Origin: Thiohalorhabdus denitrificans | Lineage (GTDB): Bacteria > Pseudomonadota > Gammaproteobacteria > Thiohalorhabdales > Thiohalorhabdaceae | Direction: 5' to 3' | Length of the DNA: 64,000 nt | NCBI RefSeq assembly: GCF_001399755.1 | Contig: NZ_LJCP01000007.1 | Span: forward strand, 62,001-126,000 | Translations under genes and position numbers: made by a program | Part shown: positions 8,030 through 18,465 of the stretch, piece after piece | Layout: each line of letters opens with the position of its first letter | Position numbering within the stretch: the stretch's first letter is position 1 | Notes under the pieces: model-generated | The model's database searches: none | What the model was told of the DNA's origin: nothing | What the model saw: only the letters and a program-made list of their open reading frames with translations

Positions 8030-8476
8030 GTGTCCCTCAAAGACCGGATCACTGAAGACACCAAGGCCGCCATGCGGGCCAAGGACAAGGCCCGTCTGGG
8101 GACTTTGCGCATGCTGAGCTCGGCCATCAAGGATGCCGAGATCAAGCAGGGCGGCGAGCTTCCGGAGCCCGAGCAGCTCGCGCTGATCAACAAGCTGATC
8201 AAGCAGCGCCGGGATTCCGCGGCCCAGTACCGCGATGCCGGGCGCGAGGAGCAGGCTGCCGCCGAGGACGCGGAGGCCGAGCTGCTCGCCGAGTACCTCC
8301 CGCCGGCCCTGAGCCCGGAGGAGATCGACGCGGCCATCGACGAGGCCGTGGCCGAATCCGGCGCCAGCGGGCCCCAGGAGACGGGCAAGGTGATGGGCCT
8401 GCTCAAGGGCAAGCTCCAGGGGCGGGCCGACCTCGGTGAGGTCAGCCAGCGCGTCAAGGAGCGTTTGGGCTCCTGA
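8030..8476 (+). CDS. yqeY: GatB/YqeY domain protein
   Basis: The 148-residue protein resembles the tail domain of the GatB amidotransferase subunit, which binds tRNA; the stand-alone YqeY role is not established. It starts at GTG: SLKDRITEDTKAAMRAKDKAR, then LGTLRMLSSAIKDAEIKQG, and it ends MGLLKGKLQGRADLGEVSQRVKERL, all typical. It lies 8 bases after rpsU, the usual place in gammaproteobacteria and Bacillota. The start is GTG because no ATG fits the conserved N-terminus. A GC-rich imperfect hairpin follows the gene at about 8504-8534 and may reduce read-through into mutS2. Confidence 0.93.
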   Translation: MSLKDRITEDTKAAMRAKDKARLGTLRMLSSAIKDAEIKQGGELPEPEQLALINKLIKQRRDSAAQYRDAGREEQAAAEDAEAELLAEYLPPALSPEEIDAAIDEAVAESGASGPQETGKVMGLLKGKLQGRADLGEVSQRVKERLGS

Positions 8477-8599
8477 GCGGTCAAACAGGCAAGCGCACGG
8501 ATCGCACCCCCGAGGGCCAACCCGGGGGCGTGCTGTATTTGGGGCCCCCGGCCATTTCCTGCCGCGGGCCCATGTCTTCGTTGGGGCCGGAAGGAACCC

Positions 8600-11071
8600 G
8601 TGGAGCGTAACGAAGCGGCGGTGAGCCAACCGATTTCGGACCGCGAGATCCCCCGCCGGGCCGGTGATCCGGGCCTGGCCACGGCGCTCGGCCGCTACGC
8701 CGCCGGCGCCACGCCTCCGGACGACCCCCTGGAAGCGGGCCGCGTCCGCCAGGCCCTGCGGGAGCGCACCGCCCACGTCTACGGGGCCGAGCGGGCCGAA
8801 ACCCTGGACCCGCTGGCGGACGCGGCGGCGGTGGCTGGCCGCTTGGCCCTGGCCGGCGCAGTGGCGGAGGAAACGGCGGCAGGGCGGCCCCTGCCCCGTC
8901 TCGCCCTGGCGGAGATACGCCCCGCCCTGCAACGGGCCAGCATCGAAGGCGCCGTGCTGGAGACCGACGAGCTCGGTGCCCTGCACGGGTTCCTCAGCGC
9001 CGCCGCCGAGGTGGAGGCCTGCGCCGCGGAGGCGGAGAACCCGCGGCTGGCCGAATTCCTCGGCGGCTTCGCCCGCCCCGAGGAGCTGGTGCGCCACCTC
9101 GACCGGATCATGGATCCGGCCGGGGGGATCCGGGACCAAGCGAGCGCCGAGCTGGCCGCCGCCCGCTCCGGCGTCCGCCAGGCCCGCGACCGGGTACGTG
9201 GCCACCTCGAACAGCGGGCCCAGAGCAGCGCCCTGCGGTCGCTGCTGCAGGACACCCGCGTAACGCTGCGCCAGGGCCGCTACGTGCTCCCGGTAAAGGC
9301 CGAGAGCCAGGGCCGGGTGAAGGGCGTGGTGCACGCCGCGTCGGGCAGCGGCGAGACCGTGTTCATGGAGCCGCTGGACGCGGTTTCCCTGAACAATGCC
9401 CTGGAGAAGGCCGAGAGCGAGGCCCTACGCGCCGAGTACCAGGTGCGGGTCCTGGCCACCCGGGCCGTGGCCCGGGCCCGCGAGGAGATGGAAGGGGCGG
9501 TGGGCTTTCTCGGCCTGCTGGACCTGCTGCAGGCCGGGGAGCGCCTGCGCGCCGATCTGGGCGGTACCATCCCCGAACTCGCCGATGGCCCGGAATTCGC
9601 CCTGGAGGCCGTCGCCCACCCGCTGCTGGTGCTGGAGCACGGGCAGGAGGGCGTGGTGCCCACCGACCTTGCGCTGGGCGGCGACGACCACTGCCTGGTG
9701 GTCTCCGGCCCCAACACCGGTGGCAAGACGGTGCTGCTCAAGACCGTGGGCCTTGCCCACTGGATGGCCTACTGCGGCCTGCCGGTGGCGGGGCGGGGCC
9801 GCGTGGGACGCTTCAGCGACCTGTGGGCGGTGATCGGCGACCAGCAGAGCCTGGCCGCCGACCTGTCCACCTTCTCGGCGCAGCTCGTGCGCCTCAAGGG
9901 GGTCCTGGAGGGCCTGGACGAGCACCGGTTGGTGCTCATCGACGAGCTGGGCTCGGGGACCAACCCGGGCGAGGGCAGTGCCCTGGGCGTGGCCGTGCTG
10001 GAGCGGCTCCGTCAGGCCGGGGCCGTGGCCCTGGTCTCCACGCACCTCGATCGCCTCAAGCACTACGCCGTCCGCAGCCCGGGCGTGATCAACGCCGCCC
10101 TCTCCTTCGATGTGGAGCGGCTCGCTCCTACCTACCAGGTGGAGTGGGCCCAGGCCGGCCGTTCCCAGGCCCTGGAGATCGCCGAGCGTCTGGGGCTGCC
10201 GGACGACCTCCTGGAGGCCGCCCGGGAGGCCCTGGGCGAGGAGACCCAGGAGGTGGAGCGGCTGCTCGCCGAGCGCGACCGGCTGCTCGCCGAGGCCAAT
10301 CGGGAACGGGACGAGGCGACGGCCGCGCGTCAGCGGGCGGAGGCCGCCGAGCGCGAGGCCCGGGCCCTGCGCGAACGCCTCGCCGCCGAGCGGGAGGAGG
10401 CCTTCGGCAAGGTGGAGGCGGAGTGGCAACAGACCCTGGAGGGCGCCCGGCGGGAGGTGCGGGAGATCATCCGCCACCTCAAGGAGTCCGGGAACACCGC
10501 CGCCGCCGACGAGGCCCTGGCCCGCCTGGACCAGCAGTTCCGTCGCCAGGCCCCGACGGAACAGGCGGAACCGGCCATTGTCGAAGAAGGTCCGAAGGTG
10601 GCCGTGGGCGACCGGGGGCGTCTGGCTCCCTTCCGGAAGGCGGGAGAGGTGGTGGCTGTGGACCACGACCGCGGTGAGGTGGAGATGGACCTGGGCGGCA
10701 AGCGGGTGCGCGGGGACCTGGCCAACTTCCAGCGCACCGAGGCCGCCGCGCCCCGCCCCGAGGAACCGGCGCCGGAGCCCGCCGGTGGCGGCACGAGCGG
10801 GCGGGGCCCCGCCCTCCCCGAGAGCACCCGGCTGGACCTGCGTGGGCAGCGTCGGGACGAGGCGCTGGCCACCCTGCAGCATTTTCTGGACAACGCCTAT
10901 GGGGCCGGGCTGGGCCAGGTGACGGTCCTGCACGGCAAGGGGACGGGCGTGCTCGCCGAGGCGGTCCAGCAGGCCCTCACCGATGACCCCCGGGTGGCCC
11001 GCTTTGGCCACGCCCGCCCGGAGGAAGGCGGCGCCGGGGTCACCGAGGTGGAATTCAAGAAGGGCGGTTAG
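8600..11071 (+). CDS. mutS2: MutS2 family endonuclease/ATPase
   Basis: MutS-like ATPase without the mismatch-recognition domain. It is known for suppressing homologous recombination and for splitting collided ribosomes (ribosome quality control) in other bacteria. The 823-residue protein starts at GTG behind GGAAGGA. The clamp/core region has QGRYVLPVKAESQGRVKG and ASGSGETVFMEPL. Walker A is VSGPNTGGKTVLLKTVG near residue 371, and Walker B is LIDELGSGTNPGEGSALG near residue 450. A long charged coiled coil covers ~525-640, a KOW-like strand part ~665-710, and a C-terminal Smr nuclease domain starts at LDLRGQRRDEAL (~743) with LHGKGTGVL. Its place between yqeY and dnaG is unusual. Confidence 0.93.
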   Translation: MERNEAAVSQPISDREIPRRAGDPGLATALGRYAAGATPPDDPLEAGRVRQALRERTAHVYGAERAETLDPLADAAAVAGRLALAGAVAEETAAGRPLPRLALAEIRPALQRASIEGAVLETDELGALHGFLSAAAEVEACAAEAENPRLAEFLGGFARPEELVRHLDRIMDPAGGIRDQASAELAAARSGVRQARDRVRGHLEQRAQSSALRSLLQDTRVTLRQGRYVLPVKAESQGRVKGVVHAASGSGETVFMEPLDAVSLNNALEKAESEALRAEYQVRVLATRAVARAREEMEGAVGFLGLLDLLQAGERLRADLGGTIPELADGPEFALEAVAHPLLVLEHGQEGVVPTDLALGGDDHCLVVSGPNTGGKTVLLKTVGLAHWMAYCGLPVAGRGRVGRFSDLWAVIGDQQSLAADLSTFSAQLVRLKGVLEGLDEHRLVLIDELGSGTNPGEGSALGVAVLERLRQAGAVALVSTHLDRLKHYAVRSPGVINAALSFDVERLAPTYQVEWAQAGRSQALEIAERLGLPDDLLEAAREALGEETQEVERLLAERDRLLAEANRERDEATAARQRAEAAEREARALRERLAAEREEAFGKVEAEWQQTLEGARREVREIIRHLKESGNTAAADEALARLDQQFRRQAPTEQAEPAIVEEGPKVAVGDRGRLAPFRKAGEVVAVDHDRGEVEMDLGGKRVRGDLANFQRTEAAAPRPEEPAPEPAGGGTSGRGPALPESTRLDLRGQRRDEALATLQHFLDNAYGAGLGQVTVLHGKGTGVLAEAVQQALTDDPRVARFGHARPEEGGAGVTEVEFKKGG

Positions 11072-11107
11072 CGCCCGTTCCGGCTGACGGCGAAAAGAGG
11101 CCGGCCC

Positions 11108-12934
11108 ATGGGGCGGATCCCCCAATCCTTCATCGATGAGCTCCTGGCCCGCGCGGACATCGTGGAGGTCATCGACGAGTACGTCCCCTTGAAGAAGCAG
11201 GGGGCCAACTACAAGGCCCGGTGCCCGTTCCACGAGGAGCGCACCGCTTCGTTCAATGTAAACCCCGATCGCCAGATCTTCCACTGCTTCGGCTGCGGTG
11301 CGGGGGGCAACGCGCTCGGCTTCCTCATGGAGTACGAGCACCTGCGCTTTCCCGAGGCGGTGCGCGAGCTGGCCGGCCGCTACGGGCTGGAGGTGCCGGA
11401 GGAGGCCGGGGGCGAGCGCCAGACCCGGCCCGCCGGGGGGCCGGATCCGGCCTTCCTGGCGGACCTGAACGAGAAGGCCGCCCGCTACTACGAATACCAG
11501 ATCCGGCACAACGACCAGGCCGGGGACGTGCAGGACTACCTGCGCAACCGTGGGATCAGCGGCGAGATCGCCGCCCGCTTCCGGCTCGGCTACGCCCCGC
11601 CGGGCTGGCGCAACCTGGCCGGCGCCCTGGGCCGGGACGGCCAGAGCCGCGAGGCCCTGGAGGCCCTGGGCCTGGTGGTCAACCGCAACGGCTCCGTCTA
11701 CGACCGCTTCCGCGGGCGGCTCATGTTCCCCATCCGCGACCGGCGGGGGCGGGTGATCGCCTTCGGCGGCCGCGTCCTGGGCGACGACGAGCCCAAATAC
11801 CTGAACTCCCCCGAGGGCCCGCTGTTCCAAAAGGGCCGGGAGCTCTACGGGCTCCATGAAGGGCGGCAGGCCCTGCGCCGCGAGCAGCGCGCCCTGGTGG
11901 TGGAGGGCTACATGGACGTGATCGCCCTGGCCCAGGCCGGGGTGGACCACGCCGTGGCCCCGCTGGGAACCGCCCTCACCGGCGACCAGCTGCGTCTCCT
12001 GCTGCGCACCGTGCCCGAGGTGGTGTTCTGCTTCGACGGCGACGATGCCGGCCGGGAGGCGGCGTGGCGGGCGGTGGAGACCGCCCTCCCCGAGGCCGGC
12101 AAGGGCCGGCTGGTGCGCTTCCTGTTCCTCCCCGAGGGGGAGGATCCGGACACCCTGGTCCGCCGCGAGGGGGCCGAGGCCTTCCGCGCGCGCATGGACG
12201 CCGCCGTCCCTCTGCTGGAGTTCCTGATTCAGGGGCTCAAAAGCCGCGTGGACCTGGACTACCCCGAGGGGCGCGACCGCCTCCTGGAGCTGGCCGGGCC
12301 CTTCTACGCCCGCCTGGAGGACGAGAAGGCGCGTGGTTTGCTGGTTCAGCGCCTGGATGGCATTGTCAAACTAGGCCAAAAACAAGTCGTTCGGTATCTG
12401 CAACGGAGCACACCGCGAAATCGCGGGTCTAACCAAGCAGAGGCGGCGGAAACGGAACAACGCTCCCTGGAGTTCTTGCGCCGCCAACCGGTTACGCGGC
12501 GCGCCCTGCTCCTTTTGCTGAGCGACCCCCAGGAGCTGGCGGAGGACATCCTGGCCGTCGCGGACAACCTGGCCCGGCACCGCTCCACCGGTATCCGCCT
12601 GTTGCTGTCGGCGGCGGAGGCGGTGCGGGCCAACCCCGGGATCTCCGTGGGCGCCCTGATCGAGCACATGCGTCAGGTCCCCTACGGAGAGGCGCTCGGC
12701 CAATTGGCCGGGGAGGAGCCCGACGTGCCGGCGGAGGGCCGGCGCATGGAGCTGAAGGGCTGCCTCCACAAGCTCCAGGCCCACGCCATCCAGGCCCGGC
12801 TGGATGCCCTGGAGGAGGAGGCGCGCTCGGGATCGCTGGCGGCCGAGCAGTGGCAGGAGTTCACCGAGCTCAAGCGCCAGAAGCAGGCCCTGGAGCGGGT
12901 CAACGCGCCCCAGCCGGGCTCGGCGACCCCGTGA
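11108..12934 (+). CDS. dnaG: DNA primase
   Basis: Makes RNA primers at the replication fork. The 608-residue protein starts [19 protein letters not shown]. The N-terminal CHC2 zinc finger ([18 protein letters not shown], then [17 protein letters not shown]) is at about residues 38-70. The catalytic core has [20 protein letters not shown]. The TOPRIM segment has [16 protein letters not shown] and [16 protein letters not shown]. The C-terminal helical DnaB-binding domain begins near residue 450. The linker at roughly 12345-12500 is poorer in GC and uses rarer codons than the rest. The family place before rpoD supports the call. Confidence 0.97.
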   Translation: MGRIPQSFIDELLARADIVEVIDEYVPLKKQGANYKARCPFHEERTASFNVNPDRQIFHCFGCGAGGNALGFLMEYEHLRFPEAVRELAGRYGLEVPEEAGGERQTRPAGGPDPAFLADLNEKAARYYEYQIRHNDQAGDVQDYLRNRGISGEIAARFRLGYAPPGWRNLAGALGRDGQSREALEALGLVVNRNGSVYDRFRGRLMFPIRDRRGRVIAFGGRVLGDDEPKYLNSPEGPLFQKGRELYGLHEGRQALRREQRALVVEGYMDVIALAQAGVDHAVAPLGTALTGDQLRLLLRTVPEVVFCFDGDDAGREAAWRAVETALPEAGKGRLVRFLFLPEGEDPDTLVRREGAEAFRARMDAAVPLLEFLIQGLKSRVDLDYPEGRDRLLELAGPFYARLEDEKARGLLVQRLDGIVKLGQKQVVRYLQRSTPRNRGSNQAEAAETEQRSLEFLRRQPVTRRALLLLLSDPQELAEDILAVADNLARHRSTGIRLLLSAAEAVRANPGISVGALIEHMRQVPYGEALGQLAGEEPDVPAEGRRMELKGCLHKLQAHAIQARLDALEEEARSGSLAAEQWQEFTELKRQKQALERVNAPQPGSATP

Positions 12935-13064
12935 GCCGCTCCCGACCCGACGGGGTAACAGGATTTGCGCGAGGACGGTTCGATCCGGACGCGCCCGCAC
13001 CGGCGCCCGTGTCTCAGCACCGGGACCAAGCATATGTTTCAGTTCAGTCAGGAGGGATTGCCGC

Positions 13065-14930
<1,866 letters not shown>

Positions 14931-14946
14931 CCCGTGCCGGAACCCC

Positions 14947-15002
14947 TTACCCCAGCGTCCGCCTTCCTTTTGCGGGAAGGGTTGGACCTGGGGTAAATTT
15001 TG
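14947..15002 (+). terminator. rpoD terminator hairpin
   Basis: TTACCCCAG pairs with CTGGGGTAA, with further pairing inside (GTCC/GGAC and CCTTCC/GGAAGG), then ATTTTG. The hairpin covers 14947-14996 just after the rpoD stop and just before the tRNA gene. Confidence 0.8.
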
Positions 15003-15011
15003 TTCTCCTAC

Positions 15012-15088
15012 GGGCTCGTAGCTCAGTTGGTCAGAGCAGGGGACTCATAATCCCTTGGTCGTCGGTTCAAGTCCGACCGAGCCCACCA
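15012..15088 (+). tRNA. ileX: tRNA-Ile2 (anticodon CAU, lysidine-modified)
   Basis: The 77-base cloverleaf has acceptor stem GGGCTCG/CGAGCCC, anticodon loop CTCATAA (anticodon CAT), T loop TTCAAGT and encoded CCA at 15086-15088. CAU anticodons can be initiator Met, elongator Met or Ile2. The stem-loop around GACTCATAATC and the variable region TTGGTCG match the Ile2 (ileX) pattern, and E. coli ileX also lies close to rpoD. The C34 would be converted to lysidine by TilS to read AUA. Confidence 0.88.
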
Positions 15089-15129
15089 TTCCCTCTTCCG
15101 GAAGATCCGGGTATCCACCGGAGTGTCTG

Positions 15130-15156
15130 AAGCCCGCCCAGCGCGGGCTTTTTTTT
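15130..15156 (+). terminator. Intrinsic terminator after tRNA-Ile2
   Basis: AAGCCCGC (15130-15137), a five-base loop and GCGGGCTT (15143-15150) form a perfect stem followed by an uninterrupted T run to 15156. This is a textbook Rho-independent terminator 41 bases after the tRNA. Confidence 0.92.
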
Positions 15157-15162
15157 CGGCTA

Positions 15163-15190
15163 TGGCGGGACCGGGGGATTCGAACCCCTA
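15163..15190 (-). other. tRNA 3'-end-like fragment (T arm plus CCA)
   Basis: On the minus strand the sequence reads AGGGGTTCGAATCCCCC followed by GGTCCCGCCA, which looks like a T arm, acceptor strand and CCA of a tRNA. No matching D arm, anticodon arm or 5' acceptor strand (CGGGACC) was found upstream, and the acceptor register is one base off. It may be a decayed tRNA, an old integration site or chance. Confidence 0.3.
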
Positions 15191-15623
15191 CAGGGCTGAA
15201 GAGCACTCCGCTTCCTTATTCCGTTAGGCGCCCGACCTAAAGCCCGTGGTGACTGGCCCCTCGGGCCCGATCCCATCCCGCTTGCTACCTCCGTCTGACA
15301 CGTCCTTTCCCGTTCCCGAATCGGCCCCTTCGGCTTGGTTCCGGTCATGCCTCCGGCCCGGAAATGGCTTGTTTCTGGGGGCTTCCCCGGATGGCGTCTT
15401 TCCTTATCGGGAGGAATACTGATGGAAAGAATGCCGGATCGGGAGGGCTGCCGCTGCTAGGCCGCCTTGCGCCATTCGGCGTGTCGCCGCCCCGTCCCGC
15501 GCGGGCCGCCCGCGATGGTCCCAGGCGGATGGGCTCCTGCCCTGCCCGGTAGGGTGGGCCTGATGGGGGAAGGATGGACGGAAGACGGGGTGGAAACGCG
15601 CGCTGCGACCGAGGGAGTAGGGC
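15191..15623. other. 433-base gap before the Mce operon, no gene seen
   Basis: I find no supported gene. A 12-codon frame at 15421 with a ribosome-site-like GGGAGGAA is too short to call. The promoter of the Mce/Mla-type operon should lie here, but no clear -35/-10 pair stands out in the GC-rich sequence. Confidence 0.4.
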
Positions 15624-16763
15624 ATGGCGGCCGAGCCCCGAATCGACCTGGAGCGGGTAGGGGGCGAGGTGTTCCTTAGCCTGTCCGGGGACTGGGTGAT
15701 CGACCACGCCATCAGCCTTGACCAGCGCATCCAGGCGATCCCGGGAAGGGTGAAGGGGGAGGGCCGGGTGATTGTCCGCGGCAGCGCCATTGGGGCCCTG
15801 GACACCACCGGCGCGTGGCTGCTGCAGCGGTTGCTCGAGGCCTTGGCGGAGCAGGGCCTGGACACCACCTCCGAGGGGTTCCGGGAGCCCCACTCCCGGT
15901 TCCTGGCCCGCATCAGCCAGGGGTTCGAGCCCCCCGTCTCTCCGCCCCGGCGCCACTGGGCCGGGCCGGTCACGCGGTTGGAGCGGCTCGGGCGCCATTC
16001 GGTGGGCGGGATCCGGCACGTCGGGGAGTTGACCGCCTTTCTGGCTCAGGTGCTGCTGGACTTTGTCCGCTGTCTCCTGCTGCCGCACCGGTTCCGGCTC
16101 GGGGTGATGGTGGCCAACATGTTCCGCGCGGGGGTGACCGCCATCCCGATCGTGGCCCTTATGGCCTTCCTCATCAGCATCGTCCTGTCCTACCAGGGAA
16201 TGGTTCAGCTGGAACGCTTCGGGGCCGAGATCTACACCATCAACCTGGCCGTGGTCTCGCTGCTGCGGGAGATGGGAGTGCTGCTGACGGCGGTGGTGGT
16301 GGCGGGCCGATCGGGGAGCGCCTTCGCCGCGGAGCTGGGGGTGATGCGCCTCAACGGGGAGATCGACGCCATGCACGTCCTTGGCATGCCCCCGACGGAA
16401 ATCCTGGTGCTGCCCCGCATCCTGGCCCTTCTGATCATGGTCCCTCTCCTGACCCTCCTCGCCGACCTCGCCGGGCTAGTGGGCAGCGCCTTCAGCGCCC
16501 GGATCCTCGTGGGGCTCTCCCTCCCCCAGTTCCTGCATCACGTGCAGACGGCGGTGACCCCGGCGTCTTTCTGGGTGGGCATGATCAAGGCCCCCATCTT
16601 CGCCTTCCTGATCGCCCTCACCGCCACCTTCTGGGGGATGAAGGAGGCGGATTCGCCGGAGAAGGTGGGGCAGCAGGTCACGGTCTCCGTGGTCCAATCC
16701 ATCTTCCTGGTCATCGTCGCCGACGCCCTGGTCTCGGTGGCCCTTTCCCGGCTGGGGGCCTGA
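15624..16763 (+). CDS. Mce/Mla-type ABC permease with N-terminal STAS-like domain
   Basis: MlaE-family inner-membrane permease for lipid transport across the envelope. The 379-residue protein is longer than E. coli MlaE (~260). Residues 1-110 look like a STAS domain similar to MlaB (VFLSLSGDWVIDHAI, IVRGSAIGALDTTGAWLLQR). The permease part starts near residue 125, with VANMFRAGVTAIPIVALMAF, the conserved EMGVLLTAVVVAGRSGSAFAAELG, and IDAMHVLGMPPTEILVLPR. It is the first gene of a four-gene operon (permease, ATPase, MCE protein, lipoprotein). The fused STAS domain probably replaces a separate MlaB. Confidence 0.88.
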   Translation: MAAEPRIDLERVGGEVFLSLSGDWVIDHAISLDQRIQAIPGRVKGEGRVIVRGSAIGALDTTGAWLLQRLLEALAEQGLDTTSEGFREPHSRFLARISQGFEPPVSPPRRHWAGPVTRLERLGRHSVGGIRHVGELTAFLAQVLLDFVRCLLLPHRFRLGVMVANMFRAGVTAIPIVALMAFLISIVLSYQGMVQLERFGAEIYTINLAVVSLLREMGVLLTAVVVAGRSGSAFAAELGVMRLNGEIDAMHVLGMPPTEILVLPRILALLIMVPLLTLLADLAGLVGSAFSARILVGLSLPQFLHHVQTAVTPASFWVGMIKAPIFAFLIALTATFWGMKEADSPEKVGQQVTVSVVQSIFLVIVADALVSVALSRLGA

Positions 16764-17537
16764 ATGGGGGCTCCGGGCACGGAGCCCGTGATCCGGGTGG
16801 AGGGGCTGGTCAACCGCCTGGGGGGCCAGCTGGTGCATGACGGGGTGGACCTGGAGGTGCACCGGCGGGAGATATTGGGCCTGGTGGGGGAATCGGGGAG
16901 CGGCAAGACCGTCCTGCTGCGGAGCCTGATCGGCCTGCAGCGGCCTCTTGATGGACGAATCCTCTTCGAGGGACGGGATATACGGGCCCTGTCCGCGCGG
17001 GAATGGCGCGCGGTCCAGGAGGACTGGGGGGTGCTGTTCCAGCAAGGGGCCCTGTTCTCCGGGCTGACCGTGCAGGAGAACGTGGAGCTGCCCATGCGCG
17101 AGCACTTCAAGCTGCCGCCCGAGTTGCTGCGCCCCCTGGCGCGGCTCCGGCTGCGTCTGGCCCGGTTCCCCCTGGAGCATGGGGACAAGTTCCCGGCGGA
17201 TTTGTCCGGCGGCATGACCAAGCGGGCCGCTCTGGCACGTGCCCTGGCCCTGGATCCCGAGGTGTTGTTTCTGGACGAGCCCACCGCCGGTCTCGATCCC
17301 TTGTCGGCCACGGCCCTGGACGAGCTCGTGCGCGACCTGCGGGACACCCTGGGCCTGACGGTGGTGCTGACCACCCACGACCTTCACACCCTCACGCAGA
17401 TCTGCGACCGATTGACGGCACTGGTGGACGGCCGGGCGGTGACGGGGACCCTGGAGGAGATGCGGAGCCATCCCCATCCCTGGCTGCATGCCTTCTTCGG
17501 CGGGGCGCGCATGCAGTCGGCATTGAGGACGGACTGA
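16764..17537 (+). CDS. Mce/Mla-type ABC transporter ATPase (MlaF-like)
   Basis: Cytoplasmic ATPase that powers lipid movement through the MlaE-like permease. It has 257 residues. Walker A is GLVGESGSGKTVLLRSLIGL, the Q loop is LFQQGALFSGLTVQENV, the signature is DLSGGMTKRAALARAL, Walker B is VLFLDEPTAGLDP, and the H loop is TTHDLHTL. The GMTKR signature variant and LFQQGALF are typical of the MlaF/MceG/TGD3 group. The ATG directly follows the permease stop codon, so translation is probably coupled. Confidence 0.92.
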   Translation: MGAPGTEPVIRVEGLVNRLGGQLVHDGVDLEVHRREILGLVGESGSGKTVLLRSLIGLQRPLDGRILFEGRDIRALSAREWRAVQEDWGVLFQQGALFSGLTVQENVELPMREHFKLPPELLRPLARLRLRLARFPLEHGDKFPADLSGGMTKRAALARALALDPEVLFLDEPTAGLDPLSATALDELVRDLRDTLGLTVVLTTHDLHTLTQICDRLTALVDGRAVTGTLEEMRSHPHPWLHAFFGGARMQSALRTD

Positions 17538-17541
17538 GGCC

Positions 17542-18465
17542 ATGGAGCGCAATGTCCCCTATCTGGTGGTGGGGATCGTCGTGATCCTCACCGGGATCGC
17601 CTTTTTCCTGTTTGTCCTCTGGTTCTCCCAGAAGCCCGGGGGCGACGAGGCCGAACACTACACCATCTATTTCCGGGGCAGCGTGGGCGGCCTCGACACG
17701 GGAAGCGAGGTCCGGTACCAGGGGGTGGCGGTGGGCCGGGTGGCGGGGGTGGAGGTGCTGAAGGACCGTCCCCGGGACATTCGGGTGACCATCCAGGTCG
17801 GGGCCGGTACCCCCATCAACCGGAGCACCGTCGCCACTAGCAGCTCGGTGGGACTCACCGGCCTCTCCTACGTGGGACTGCGCACCGAGGACGCCGGGGC
17901 CCCGCCCCCGGAACGGGTCTCGGGGGAGCCCTTCCCGGTGCTCGAGTCGCGCACCTCGGGCATGGACCGCATGCTCGAGGACCTGCCGAGGGTTATGGAG
18001 GGGATCCGGTCCGTAACGGCCCGGCTGGAGAAGCTCCTCGGTGAGGATACGGAGCGCCGGGTGCAGGCGATCCTGCGGAATTCCGAGGCGTTCAGCGAGA
18101 AGCTCGACCGGCGGGCCGGCGAGCTCGCCGACCTGATGGCGCAAAGCGACTCCACCATGGAGAGCCTGGAAGCCACCCTGGGGGAGACCCGGGAGACCCT
18201 GGCGACGGCCCGAGGCCTCGCGCCGGAGGCGGAGGCCCTTTTGAAGCGGCTGCGGGCCACGAGCCGCCGCCTGGACCGGTTTACCGCCCGACACGAGGAG
18301 TCCCTCGACCGGTTCGCCGAGGAGGGGCTGGAGGACGTGCATGTCCTCCTCGAGGAGGGTCGCGCCACCCTCCAGGAGATCCGAGAGCTGAGCCGGCGGC
18401 TGGAGGAGGACCCCTCTCGCATCCTCTATCCGCCGGGCAAGCAAGGCGTGGAGATTCCCCGATGA
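17542..18465 (+). CDS. MlaD family MCE-domain protein
   Basis: Periplasmic lipid-binding protein anchored in the inner membrane. The 307-residue protein has one N-terminal span (YLVVGIVVILTGIAFFLFVL). A single MCE domain follows at about residues 40-125, with FRGSVGGLDTGSEVRYQGVA and VGLTGLSYVGL. A long helical, coiled-coil-like C-terminus (about 140-300) is rich in Glu, Arg and Leu. This architecture matches MCE proteins that form hexameric rings with a helical tunnel. It starts 4 bases after the ATPase stop, and its end overlaps the lipoprotein start. Confidence 0.9.
   Translation: MERNVPYLVVGIVVILTGIAFFLFVLWFSQKPGGDEAEHYTIYFRGSVGGLDTGSEVRYQGVAVGRVAGVEVLKDRPRDIRVTIQVGAGTPINRSTVATSSSVGLTGLSYVGLRTEDAGAPPPERVSGEPFPVLESRTSGMDRMLEDLPRVMEGIRSVTARLEKLLGEDTERRVQAILRNSEAFSEKLDRRAGELADLMAQSDSTMESLEATLGETRETLATARGLAPEAEALLKRLRATSRRLDRFTARHEESLDRFAEEGLEDVHVLLEEGRATLQEIRELSRRLEEDPSRILYPPGKQGVEIPR

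Noticed and set aside
9425-11950. Long open frame antisense to mutS2 and dnaG (841 codons)
   Set aside because: It is a by-product of GC-rich codon bias on the other strand. It has no homology, no ribosome site and runs over two real genes.
15012-15088. tRNA-Met for the CAU tRNA
   Set aside because: The anticodon stem and variable region match ileX rather than elongator or initiator Met, and the place next to rpoD agrees. Lysidine identity cannot be proven from DNA alone.
15421-15459. 12-codon frame with a good ribosome site before the Mce operon
   Set aside because: Too short and without conserved features. It may be a leader peptide, but nothing supports that.
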